From: Novosphingobium sp. SG707
GTDB taxonomy: Bacteria; Pseudomonadota; Alphaproteobacteria; Sphingomonadales; Sphingomonadaceae
Direction of reading: 5' to 3'
Assembly (NCBI RefSeq): GCF_012275515.1
Contig: NZ_JAAZQL010000006.1
Coordinates: forward strand, 62,001-126,000
DNA: 64,000 nt
Made by a program: the position numbers and the translations under genes. The number at the start of each line of letters is the position of its first letter. The first letter of the stretch is position 1. The notes below the pieces were generated by a model. It searched no databases. It saw nothing but the letters and a program-made list of their open reading frames with translations, and was not told the origin of the DNA. This document shows positions 37,359-45,032 of this stretch, piece by piece.

Positions 37359-37844
37359 ATGCTGCAAACCTATCTTGCCTATGGCCAATGGGCCAACCGG
37401 ATTGTCATTGATCGCCTGACCGACCTGCCGGACGCGGTGCTGGATGCGCCGCAACCGGTGGTGTTTGGTTCGATCCGGCGGACCTATCACCATATGCTGG
37501 TGATCGCTCAGGTCTGGCAGGCACATCTGCTGGGCCGCGCGCATGGCTATACCAGCCGCGACCCCGGCCATCCGCCGCCCATGGCGCAGATCGGCGCGGC
37601 GCTGGCGGAACTGGATGCGTGGTTCCTGGATTATGGCGCAGGGCTGGATGCCGGGGCGCGGGCGCAGGTGGTGCCTTTCACCTTCATCGGCGGCGGGGAT
37701 GGCGCGATGACGCGCGAGGCCATCCTGATGCATGTGGTCAACCATGCCACCTATCACCGGGGCCATATCGTCGCCATGCTGAACGGGGCAGGGATCAGCA
37801 TGGCAAACAGCGATATGCCGGTGTTCCTTACTGCCCCGGCCTGA
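37359..37844 (+). CDS. DinB-family protein
   Basis: This 161-residue four-helix DinB/YfiT-like protein has the metal-binding histidines in place: one in RRTYHHML and two in HVVNHATYHRGHI. The family includes thiol-dependent transferases and damage-inducible proteins, and the substrate here is unknown. I use the ATG at 37359 (MLQTYLAYGQW). Starts at 37329 and a TTG at 37314 that overlaps the DUF2490 stop are possible. Its 3' end overlaps the convergent transglycosylase gene by 17 bp. Confidence 0.82.
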   Translation: MLQTYLAYGQWANRIVIDRLTDLPDAVLDAPQPVVFGSIRRTYHHMLVIAQVWQAHLLGRAHGYTSRDPGHPPPMAQIGAALAELDAWFLDYGAGLDAGARAQVVPFTFIGGGDGAMTREAILMHVVNHATYHRGHIVAMLNGAGISMANSDMPVFLTAPA

Positions 37845-40116
37845 CCGGCTGGATCACCGGCGAAGAGGTGAAGGTCGGCTGCGGCCCATAGCTGGGCGCG
37901 GGCGTACGCACCGGCATCCCGGAAGGCGCAGGCATCCCCGAAGGTGCCGGCATGACCGCAGGCGGCGGCGGGGCGGGGCGCGGGTCCTTCAGATAATGGC
38001 TGAGCGGATTGGCCCCCTTGTAGGCCGCACGGTCGGGATACATCGCCTCATAGGTGACGGCGTTTTCCAGCACATGGGCGACATAGGAACGGGTTTCGCT
38101 GAAAGGGATCTTCTCGATCCATTCGACCCATTCCGGCCCGCCCGGCATACGCGGATCCCCGCGTGATGCGATCCATTTGTTCACATTGCCCGGCCCCGCA
38201 TTATAGGCCGCCACCGCCAGCGGATAGGACCCGCGATAGGAGGTCACCAACCGCTGGAAATAGGCATTGCCCAGCGTGGTGTTATACAGCGGATCGTCGA
38301 TCAGCGCCTGTGTTGACGAGGGCAGGCCGAGGCGGCGCGCCTGCTCCGCCGCTGTTCCCGGCATCAACTGCATCAGGCCGCGCGCGCCGGTGCGCGACAT
38401 GGCGTTCTGGCTGAACTGGCTTTCCTGACGCGAAATGGCGTGGATCCATGTCCAGTCGCTGCCCGGAGGGGTGGGCGTGATGGGGAAGGCGGAATCGCGG
38501 AAATTGTTGAAGCCCGCATTCTCCGCCGCCTGACCCACGATCACCGCCAGATCGCGGCGGCCCAAGGCGCGGGCCAGATCGGCCACCAGCGTGAAATCGG
38601 CCTCGACCTTGGCCTGATTGGCGATTTCGCGGAAGAAACGGATCGTGGTCTGCCATTCGGCATCGCGGGCCACTTCGCGCACGGCTTGGGTGATCGGCCG
38701 GGCGGCAAAGTCGCGGGCCTGTGCATGGGTGGGCGCGGCGCGGCGTCCGTCGTGCAGCGGCGGGATCGGCTGGCCCAGACGCTCTAGCGCCAAAAGCCCG
38801 TGGAACTGATCGGGGAATTGCGCGGCCCAACGGTAATACTCAAACGCGCCATTGCTCTGCCCCACGCTGTCCAGCGCGCGGCCCGCCCAGTAATAACCCT
38901 TGGCCCGCGTCATCGGGGTGCGCGCGGCATGGGCGTAATTATAGAACAATTTGGCGGCCGAAGTCGGATCGCGCAATTGCCAGAGCGCCGTGGTCCCGCC
39001 CAGCCACATCAGCGAGGTGTAATCATCGCGCACGCCAAAGGCCATCTGCGCGATCTCGCTGCCCTCGGGAAAGCCCTCGGCGGCACCCTGCGCGATGCGC
39101 AGCGAATCGGAAGGCCCGCCCGCTCGTGCCGCAGCCAGCAGCACCCCCGTCCAGCGCCGGGGATCGAGCGCGGGGCGTGCCAGCGGCGGACGGGTGGCCA
39201 GCAGGCTGGCCGCCTCGGCCCCGCGCCCGCGCCGGATCAGATAGCGCGCCCGGTCCACCAGATAGCCCGGATCGGAGAGCATTTCAGGCGTGGCGGCCAT
39301 AAGCGCCGGAGCGGGGGCCGGAGTCGGGGCCGAGGGGGCAACAAGGCCCGGATTGGCCTCGGCGGTGATGCGGGCCATTTCGGCCTGCTCATCGGCGGTG
39401 CGCGCAGTTGCGGCAACCTGTTCGATCGCATCGGGGCCGACCATCGGGGTTTCCACCCCCGCGCCCTGCTGAATGGCCAGACGCGCCTGCGCCACGGCCC
39501 AGCGGGTCTGCGAGGCGCGGGTGAGGGCGCGGGCGGCCTGCGCGGTTGAACCGTCCCAGAGCAGCGCCTCAAGACGCGAATCATGATCGGTCTGGGCGAA
39601 TCTGTCGCCCCAGCGCGAGAGAATCGCCGCCTCGGCCGCATCGCTCATCGCCCCGCCGCGCCATGCCGCGCGGGCCATATCGGCCGCATCGCGCGCCCGT
39701 CCCTCGGCCGCCAGCGCCAGCGCATATTGCGCGCGCGCCGGATTGGTCAGCGGGGGAAAGCGATCAAACAGCGCGACAATCCGCGCCGAAGGCACATTCT
39801 GGATCGCCAGCGATTTCTCCGCCGCGCGGCGCATGCTCTCCTCCAAAGGAAAGCCCGGCCAGGCCAGAACAAAGCCCGCATAGGCGTCAAATCCCTGATT
39901 TTCTGTGCCCACCAGCTGTTTCCAGCGGGCGATGGCCGGGGCCACGGCGCCGGGCGCGCTCGCCTTTAATTCGGCGCGGGCGCGGTCCCATTCGGCCCCC
40001 TCCTGACATTGCGCGGGCGCGGAGAGGACCACCGTCGCCAGCAGCGCCAGCGAGGCGATTCGGCGCCGACGGTGCCGGGAAGTGGATTTCGAACGGGGCA
40101 TCATGGTGCTGGACAC
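37828..40116 (-). CDS. slt: soluble lytic murein transglycosylase (Slt70-like)
   Basis: This periplasmic enzyme cleaves peptidoglycan with formation of 1,6-anhydro-muramic ends. The 762-residue layout fits Slt70: signal peptide (to about residue 37), a long alpha-helical U-domain of tandem repeats, then the SLT domain with the catalytic glutamate in ISRQESQF (about Glu563), ARGLMQLMP and AVAAYNAGPGNV. The C-terminus is proline-rich with PAPSGM repeats. A GTG at 40116 with AAGGAG upstream is used; an ATG at 40104 is possible. It is divergent from dapA. Confidence 0.92.
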   Translation of the reverse strand: MSSTMMPRSKSTSRHRRRRIASLALLATVVLSAPAQCQEGAEWDRARAELKASAPGAVAPAIARWKQLVGTENQGFDAYAGFVLAWPGFPLEESMRRAAEKSLAIQNVPSARIVALFDRFPPLTNPARAQYALALAAEGRARDAADMARAAWRGGAMSDAAEAAILSRWGDRFAQTDHDSRLEALLWDGSTAQAARALTRASQTRWAVAQARLAIQQGAGVETPMVGPDAIEQVAATARTADEQAEMARITAEANPGLVAPSAPTPAPAPALMAATPEMLSDPGYLVDRARYLIRRGRGAEAASLLATRPPLARPALDPRRWTGVLLAAARAGGPSDSLRIAQGAAEGFPEGSEIAQMAFGVRDDYTSLMWLGGTTALWQLRDPTSAAKLFYNYAHAARTPMTRAKGYYWAGRALDSVGQSNGAFEYYRWAAQFPDQFHGLLALERLGQPIPPLHDGRRAAPTHAQARDFAARPITQAVREVARDAEWQTTIRFFREIANQAKVEADFTLVADLARALGRRDLAVIVGQAAENAGFNNFRDSAFPITPTPPGSDWTWIHAISRQESQFSQNAMSRTGARGLMQLMPGTAAEQARRLGLPSSTQALIDDPLYNTTLGNAYFQRLVTSYRGSYPLAVAAYNAGPGNVNKWIASRGDPRMPGGPEWVEWIEKIPFSETRSYVAHVLENAVTYEAMYPDRAAYKGANPLSHYLKDPRPAPPPPAVMPAPSGMPAPSGMPVRTPAPSYGPQPTFTSSPVIQPVRPGQ

Positions 40117-40226
40117 GATGGCCTATGGCTCCTTATCAGGCGTTGCGATAGTAGGCGCCGGCCCATGGCGCGGCTGGCAGATTTGCCATGCCGCCTATAG
40201 GTGGGCGATGAAAGAGGATAAAGTCG

Positions 40227-41111
40227 ATGTTTTCCGGTTCCATACCCGCTCTGGTGACACCTTTTCGCGATGGAGCGTTTGACGAGCCGACTTTCCGCCG
40301 TTTGGTGGACTGGCAGATCGAGAACGGTTCGAGCGCTTTGGTGCCTTGCGGGACGACGGGGGAAAATTCCACCCTGTCGAATGCCGAACACCACCGCGTG
40401 ATCGAGGTCTGCATCGAGCAGGCCGCAGGGCGCGTGCCGGTGATCGCCGGTTGCGGCAGCAATGATACACAAAACGCTTTGTTGCACATGACTTTTTCCA
40501 AGAAATGCGGGGCCGCGGCCGCGCTGCTCGTCGCGCCCTATTACAATCGTCCGTCGCAGGAAGGGTTGCTTGCCCATTTCTCCTATCTGGCCGAACATAT
40601 CGACCTGCCGATCGTGCTGTACAATGTGCCGGCGCGCACCGTCACCGATATCAAGCCGGAGACGGTGATCGAACTGGCGCGTCGATTCCCGCAGCGGATC
40701 ATCGGCATCAAGGACGCCAGCGGCGACCTGTCGCGCGTGACCGATCACCGGATGGGCATCAGCAAGGACTTCTGCCAGCTTTCGGGCGACGATGAACTGG
40801 CACTGCCCTTCAGCGCGGCGGGCGGGGTCGGCTGCATCTCGGTGACGGCCAATGTCGCGCCGCGCCTGTGCGCCGATTTCCAGGCGGCCTGCGCGGCGGG
40901 CAATCTGGCCGAGGCGCGCCGGTTGAACGATCTGCTCTATCCGCTGCACTATGCCATGTTCGAGGATGCCTCGCCGGGGCCGGTCAAGTATGCCCTGTCC
41001 AAGGTGTTCGAAGGCTTTGGCGCGGAGCTGCGCCTGCCGCTGGTGCCCTGCAATGAGGGCGCGCGCAAGGCGGTGGATGCGGCTTTGGTGCATGCCGGGT
41101 TGGTGAAGTAA
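40227..41111 (+). CDS. dapA: 4-hydroxy-tetrahydrodipicolinate synthase
   Basis: DapA condenses pyruvate with aspartate semialdehyde at the entry of the diaminopimelate/lysine branch. It has 294 residues, with PCGTTGENSTLS (substrate loop), the tyrosine in VLYNVPARTVTD, and the Schiff-base lysine in IIGIKDASGD (about Lys163). AGAGGA precedes the ATG. It is a single gene followed by repeat module A and a terminator. Confidence 0.97.
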   Translation: MFSGSIPALVTPFRDGAFDEPTFRRLVDWQIENGSSALVPCGTTGENSTLSNAEHHRVIEVCIEQAAGRVPVIAGCGSNDTQNALLHMTFSKKCGAAAALLVAPYYNRPSQEGLLAHFSYLAEHIDLPIVLYNVPARTVTDIKPETVIELARRFPQRIIGIKDASGDLSRVTDHRMGISKDFCQLSGDDELALPFSAAGGVGCISVTANVAPRLCADFQAACAAGNLAEARRLNDLLYPLHYAMFEDASPGPVKYALSKVFEGFGAELRLPLVPCNEGARKAVDAALVHAGLVK

Positions 41112-41125
41112 TTTAAGGAGGTTTT

Positions 41126-41164
41126 ACCTCCGGCGGGCAAAGGGTCTCGACCCTTTGCAATCCC
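41126..41164 (+). repeat. repeat module A after dapA
   Basis: This is a single forward copy of module A (CCTCCGGCGGGC, then the hairpin GCAAAGGGTC/GACCCTTTGC, then AATCCC), 14 bp after the dapA stop. A 13-base match to the left arm of module B (GCCTGCGGCGCGG) occurs at 41220-41232, so this may be a decayed composite element. Confidence 0.85.
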
Positions 41165-41179
41165 TATAATTGGGTTTGG

Positions 41180-41216
41180 GCGGCTCCGTTGCGTTTGTGG
41201 CGGGGCCGTCTTTTTT
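41180..41216 (+). terminator. rho-independent terminator of dapA
   Basis: CGGCTCCG (41181-41188) pairs with CGGGGCCG (41201-41208), one G-T pair allowed, and is followed by six T at 41211-41216. Confidence 0.8.
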
Positions 41217-41287
41217 ATGGCCTGCGGCGCGGGGAGGGCGGGCTTATTGGGGCGGCAGGCGGGTCTGTGTCCTCGCATCCCCCCCTC

Positions 41288-41303
41288 TTACACACTTGTG
41301 TAA
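41288..41303 (+). promoter_or_regulatory. palindromic operator candidate upstream of the CmcJ-like gene
   Basis: TTACACA and TGTGTAA form a perfect 7-bp inverted repeat with a 2-bp CT spacer, 70 bp ahead of the oxygenase start. The TetR-type gene downstream is the obvious candidate binder. The link is inferred. Confidence 0.6.
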
Positions 41304-41372
41304 TTCTCTAACATCCGTTACCTTCTCTCCGACGTCGCCCGAGAGCGCGAATCCGAGAGAGAGGAGCAGATA

Positions 41373-42281
41373 ATGGCCACCATCACCCATGATGCCGTAG
41401 AGGACCGGCAGCGGCAGGCTCCGGCCCTGATACGCTATCTGGCGCCGGGGGATTTCGTCACGCGCCGCTATGTTCGCGCCGGGGCCGAGATCAACACCGG
41501 CGAATATCGCGATTACGAGGCGGTGGTGCGCGATGGCATGCCGATCCGTGATCACTTCGCCTTTGACACCCATGGTTTCATGATCGGCAAGGGGCCGAGC
41601 GCGGTCGAGGATTTCTGGAACCGGGAAGAGGTGGACGAGAAATATCACGCCGAGGCCACCCGGATCATCCGCAACCTGACCGGGGCCGACCGGGTGGCCA
41701 CGCAGGGCTGGATGATCCGCACCAGCGCCGATCTTTCGACCCGCGCCCAGGAAAAGACGGAAAACTATCAGCACGCCGGTGGCATCCAGCCTCCCGCCGG
41801 TGAGGCCCATGTCGATTACAACACGCTGACCGGGCAAAAGGCCGCCGCGCGGATGCATGAGCAGCATTTCGGTTCGCGCGACGGCTATCGCCGCTTCTGC
41901 TGTGTCTCGCTGTGGCGCACCTTCTCGCCCGGGCCGCAGGACTGGCCGCTGGCGGTGTGTGATGGTCGCTCTGTGGCCGATGGCGAGGGCGTTTCGAACA
42001 CTTTGTTCGTGGTCGATCAATTCCCGGTGGGCGAGGCTTTGACCGCGCCGGTCGAGGGCGAGGATCAGATGATCGCCGCCACTATTTTCCGTCACAATCC
42101 GGCGCATCGCTGGTGGTATTTTTCGAACATGGAGCACGATGATGTGCTGTTGTTCAAATTCCACGACAGCGATCATGCGCGCACATGGCGTTGCCCGCAC
42201 ACGGCCTTTCACGACACCAGTCTGGCCCATGCCCAAATTCGCGCCAGCATCGAATTGCGCGCGGTGGCCTATTGGAATTGA
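41373..42281 (+). CDS. CmcJ/AsaB-like Fe(II)/2-oxoglutarate oxygenase family protein
   Basis: This 302-residue protein resembles the CmcJ / AsaB / GA4-desaturase group of putative non-heme iron hydroxylases. Family marks are EAHVDYN (His-x-Asp metal pair, about residues 147-149), the HDSDHARTWRCPHTAFHD segment carrying the distal His/Arg residues, and the SIELRAVAYW end. Fungal relatives act in secondary metabolism, but the substrate in bacteria is generally unknown. GAGAGGAG precedes the ATG. A palindrome lies upstream and a TetR gene follows 244 bp downstream, which suggests an inducible two-gene locus. Confidence 0.82.
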   Translation: MATITHDAVEDRQRQAPALIRYLAPGDFVTRRYVRAGAEINTGEYRDYEAVVRDGMPIRDHFAFDTHGFMIGKGPSAVEDFWNREEVDEKYHAEATRIIRNLTGADRVATQGWMIRTSADLSTRAQEKTENYQHAGGIQPPAGEAHVDYNTLTGQKAAARMHEQHFGSRDGYRRFCCVSLWRTFSPGPQDWPLAVCDGRSVADGEGVSNTLFVVDQFPVGEALTAPVEGEDQMIAATIFRHNPAHRWWYFSNMEHDDVLLFKFHDSDHARTWRCPHTAFHDTSLAHAQIRASIELRAVAYWN

Positions 42282-42391
42282 GGACGGTTGGCGCCCCCGG
42301 CAAAAGGGGGTGTTTCCGATTAACCCATCGCTAACCATTGGCGAATCTTGATTCACCATCCGGGCGCGGTTGGCGTGATGGTAGCGATGGG

Positions 42392-42407
42392 GTAAAAATG
42401 GTTTTAC
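42392..42407 (+). promoter_or_regulatory. inverted repeat upstream of the TetR gene
   Basis: GTAAAA and TTTTAC flank a 4-bp ATGG spacer, 118 bp ahead of the TetR start. It could be an autoregulatory site, but its sequence differs from the 41288 palindrome. Confidence 0.35.
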
Positions 42408-42525
42408 GACGAAACGCTAACGATTGTTCAAAGTTGGCGAACGGTTCCTGAATAAATTACCCCTTATAGAGGGAAAACAGGTTAAACAGCTTGATTTCCC
42501 AACAAATGTGGAATTGCCAAGGGGC

Positions 42526-43149
42526 ATGTCGGAAACGCGCCAGACTTTAGAACAGCGTCGCAATCGCAATTATGAGGAAACACACCGCCAACTGGTTGAG
42601 CGGGCGGTGGGGCTGATAGGGCGTGACGGTGTTGATTCCTTGACGGTGGCCTCGCTTGCCCGCGATGCCCGGATGAACCGCTCGACCGTCTATTATCATT
42701 TTGACAGCCGCGAGGCCCTGCTGTCGGCCGCCAAGGCGTGGTTCGGGGCCCGGCTGGGCGAAATGATGGTGGCGCCCGGCGATTCGCAGGTATGGCTGGA
42801 AAAGGCGGTGCAGTTCTCGCTGCTCAATCCCGAACTGATGCATGAATGGGTGATGGATCTGGTCAACCATCCGCCGATCCATAACAATTTTCCGCGCTGG
42901 GACGAACTGGTCGAACTGGCCTCGCGATCGCCCCAGGTGACGCGCCACGAGGATGGCAAGGGCGGCCCCACGGTCAGCGGCGCCCATGATGCCGAGGTCT
43001 GGGCCACGGTGCTGCTGGCCAGTGTGGTGATGGCGCCGCGCCTGTTCCGCGTGGCGGTCCGCCCCGATCAGGAGATCGAGCTGGTTTCGCGCCATTATGC
43101 GCAATTGCTGCGCCGGATGTTGCAGTCGACCCAGCGGACCGCAAGATAA
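42526..43149 (+). CDS. TetR-family transcriptional regulator
   Basis: This 207-residue regulator has a TetR helix-turn-helix at about residues 38-60 (LTVASLARDARMNRSTVYYHF). The rest is a variable ligand-binding domain. The ATG at 42526 follows AAGGGGC, so the longer upstream reading is not needed. It lies between the CmcJ-like oxygenase gene and bamD on the same strand. The oxygenase is the most likely target. No ligand can be inferred. Confidence 0.88.
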   Translation: MSETRQTLEQRRNRNYEETHRQLVERAVGLIGRDGVDSLTVASLARDARMNRSTVYYHFDSREALLSAAKAWFGARLGEMMVAPGDSQVWLEKAVQFSLLNPELMHEWVMDLVNHPPIHNNFPRWDELVELASRSPQVTRHEDGKGGPTVSGAHDAEVWATVLLASVVMAPRLFRVAVRPDQEIELVSRHYAQLLRRMLQSTQRTAR

Positions 43150-43231
43150 GGGACGGGTACCCCATGAATTGCGACAGGCAACCATGCGCTTTCACTTGGC
43201 GTTCAGCCAGACGCTGGCTATAGGCCAAACC

Positions 43232-44038
43232 ATGTCTAAGCCCAGCATCAGCCTGTCGCCGCGTGTTCTCCTCCTTGCCTGTGCCGTTGGCGCGATGGCG
43301 ATCACCGGCGGTTGCGCCGGGCGGGGCAAGAAGCCCAAGGATACCGCCTATGTCGCGCGCGACGTCGATTCGCTCTATCTGGAGGCGAAGAAGCGTCTGG
43401 ATGCGGGCGAGGACAAGACGGCCGCCGCGCTGTTTGACGAGGTGGAGCGTCAGCACCCCTACAGCCCCTGGGCCCGCCGCGCACAGTTGATGAGCGCGTT
43501 TTCCTATTATTCGGCGCGCGATTACGCCAAGTCGGTGCAGTCGGCGCAGCGCTTCCTCTCGATTCATCCGGGCAACAAGGATGCGCCTTACGCCTATTAC
43601 CTGATCGCGATGAGCTATTACGAGCAGATCAGCGATGTCAGCCGCGATCAGAAGATCACCCTTCAGGCGCTTTCGGCGCTCAATGACGTGGTGCGCCGCT
43701 ATCCCGACACGCGCTATGCCACCGATGCCCGCCTCAAGATCGATCTGGTGAACGATCATCTGGCCGGCAAGGAAATGGACATCGGCCGCTTTTACGAGCG
43801 TTCGGGCCGCTGGCTGGCCGCTGATATCCGTTTCCGCAATGTGATCGACAAGTATCAGACGACCAGCCACACCGCCGAGGCGCTGTTCCGTCTGGTGGAA
43901 ACCAATCTGGCGCTGGGCATTCCCGTCGAGGCGCAGAAATACGCCGCTGTGCTGGGCGCCAATTATCCGGGCAGCGAGTGGTATGAAAAAGCCTATGCCA
44001 TGATGGGCAAATATGCCCCCGGCACCAAGGTCAGCTGA
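43232..44038 (+). CDS. bamD: outer-membrane assembly lipoprotein BamD
   Basis: BamD is the essential lipoprotein partner of BamA in outer-membrane protein folding. It has 268 residues, with a lipoprotein signal (lipobox TGGC, Cys28) and TPR-like helices throughout (SLYLEAKKRLDAGEDKTAAALFDEVERQ... and YPDTRYATDARLKIDLVNDHLAGKEMDIGRFYERSG). The ATG at 43232 gives a normal lipoprotein signal; an upstream ATG at 43184 would make it unusually long. A strong terminator follows. Confidence 0.93.
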   Translation: MSKPSISLSPRVLLLACAVGAMAITGGCAGRGKKPKDTAYVARDVDSLYLEAKKRLDAGEDKTAAALFDEVERQHPYSPWARRAQLMSAFSYYSARDYAKSVQSAQRFLSIHPGNKDAPYAYYLIAMSYYEQISDVSRDQKITLQALSALNDVVRRYPDTRYATDARLKIDLVNDHLAGKEMDIGRFYERSGRWLAADIRFRNVIDKYQTTSHTAEALFRLVETNLALGIPVEAQKYAAVLGANYPGSEWYEKAYAMMGKYAPGTKVS

Positions 44039-44062
44039 TCCCTCGGATCGGCCGTTTTGCAA

Positions 44063-44096
44063 GGGCCCGCGCCAGGGATGGCGTGGGCCTTTTGCG
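44063..44096 (+). terminator. rho-independent terminator of bamD
   Basis: GGCCCgCGCCA pairs with TGGCGtGGGCC around GGGA and is followed by TTTT. Confidence 0.85.
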
Positions 44097-44163
44097 TTGG
44101 GCGGCGGGTGGCGGGTGGCGGGGCATATCTTTGCATGACACCGTGGAATGTCTAACCCGGTGA

Positions 44164-44193
44164 TTGACATTTTCTTCGGATGGGCGCTGTTAT
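44164..44193 (+). promoter_or_regulatory. sigma-70-like promoter for the Rrf2 gene
   Basis: A perfect -35 TTGACA at 44164-44169 and a -10 TGTTAT at 44188-44193 are separated by 18 bp. The predicted transcription start (about 44200) lies only about three bases before the ATG at 44203, so the message should be nearly leaderless. Confidence 0.6.
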
Positions 44194-44202
44194 GCCGCCG
44201 CC

Positions 44203-44667
44203 ATGCTATCGCAGAAAACCCGCTACACGATCCGCGCGCTTCAGCACCTTGCTGACCTGTGGCAGCAGGGTCCGATTCGGCTCGACGCGATTGCCGAGGC
44301 GCAGAATATCCCACGCAAGTTCCTCACCGTCATCCTGTCGGAAATGGTGCGCGAAGGGCTGGTGATCAGCCATCGTGGCCGCGAAGGCGGCTATGAACTG
44401 GCGCTGGCGCCTTGCGACATCCGCTATGGCGACATCATCCGTCTGACGCGGGGCAGTCTGGCGCTCGTCCCCTGTGCGAGCCGGTTTGCCCACGAACATT
44501 GCGCCAATTGCCTGCCCGAGGCAGATTGCCGGTTGCGCGGGCTGATGCTAGCCGTGCGCGACGAAATGGCCGCCATGCTCGACCGGCTGACTCTGGCCGA
44601 CCCGATCATGGTCGAGCCGCCCTTTGCCGATCCGCCCGAGGAATCACCGGCCGAAGCGGCGGAGTAA
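44203..44667 (+). CDS. Rrf2-family regulator with four clustered cysteines
   Basis: This 154-residue regulator has an N-terminal winged helix (LSQKTRYTIRALQHLADLW, IPRKFLTVILSEMVREGLV, GREGGYELA) and a later cysteine cluster CASRFAHEHCANCLPEADC, spacing C-x8-C-x2-C-x5-C. Rrf2 proteins such as IscR and NsrR use such cysteines to hold a Fe-S cluster, so iron, Fe-S or redox sensing is likely. The ATG lacks a Shine-Dalgarno and sits right behind a strong promoter. No obvious target operon adjoins it. Confidence 0.9.
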   Translation: MLSQKTRYTIRALQHLADLWQQGPIRLDAIAEAQNIPRKFLTVILSEMVREGLVISHRGREGGYELALAPCDIRYGDIIRLTRGSLALVPCASRFAHEHCANCLPEADCRLRGLMLAVRDEMAAMLDRLTLADPIMVEPPFADPPEESPAEAAE

Positions 44668-44743
44668 GATATTGTCCTTATCGGGATAATACCGGGGCTT
44701 AAGCCACCATCGCCCAGATTACCGCCGAAGGGCAGGGTCGAGT

Positions 44744-44977
44744 ATGAGCGAATGGCGCAGAATTTCCGGGCAGGATCAGGGCGAATGGCTCGATGATGCC
44801 GCCGCCGCAGAGCTTGTGCGCGAGATGCTGCAAAACCCGCCGCCCACGCTGCATCCCGATGGGCCGGAATTGCTGAACGCCAACCGGGGGCAGCCCGCGT
44901 TTCATATCGAACATGGACTGATTCTGGGCGTCTGGCTGATTTCGGTGGCCGTTGCGGTCTGGCGCTGGATGTTTTGA
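44744..44977 (+). CDS. small tail-anchored membrane protein
   Basis: This 77-residue protein has a hydrophilic acidic N-terminal part (GEWLDDAAAAELVREML) and a single C-terminal hydrophobic helix (LILGVWLISVAVAVWRW, about residues 59-75). AGGG precedes the ATG. It lies between the Rrf2 gene and recN on the same strand, 55 bp before recN. I recognise no family. Confidence 0.65.
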   Translation: MSEWRRISGQDQGEWLDDAAAAELVREMLQNPPPTLHPDGPELLNANRGQPAFHIEHGLILGVWLISVAVAVWRWMF

Positions 44978-45032
44978 AGGCGTTTGAGGGCATAGACGCG
45001 GGCCTGCGCATCGGCTAGAACGATGCGCGAAC

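Noticed and set aside
41288..42407. Shared operator for the oxygenase and TetR promoters
   Set aside because: The two inverted repeats (TTACACA and GTAAAA types) differ, so I do not treat them as the same site.
44101..44126. GGCGGGT tandem repeat as a G-quadruplex
   Set aside because: Only three G-runs are clear in a GC-rich region, and the spacing is not distinctive.
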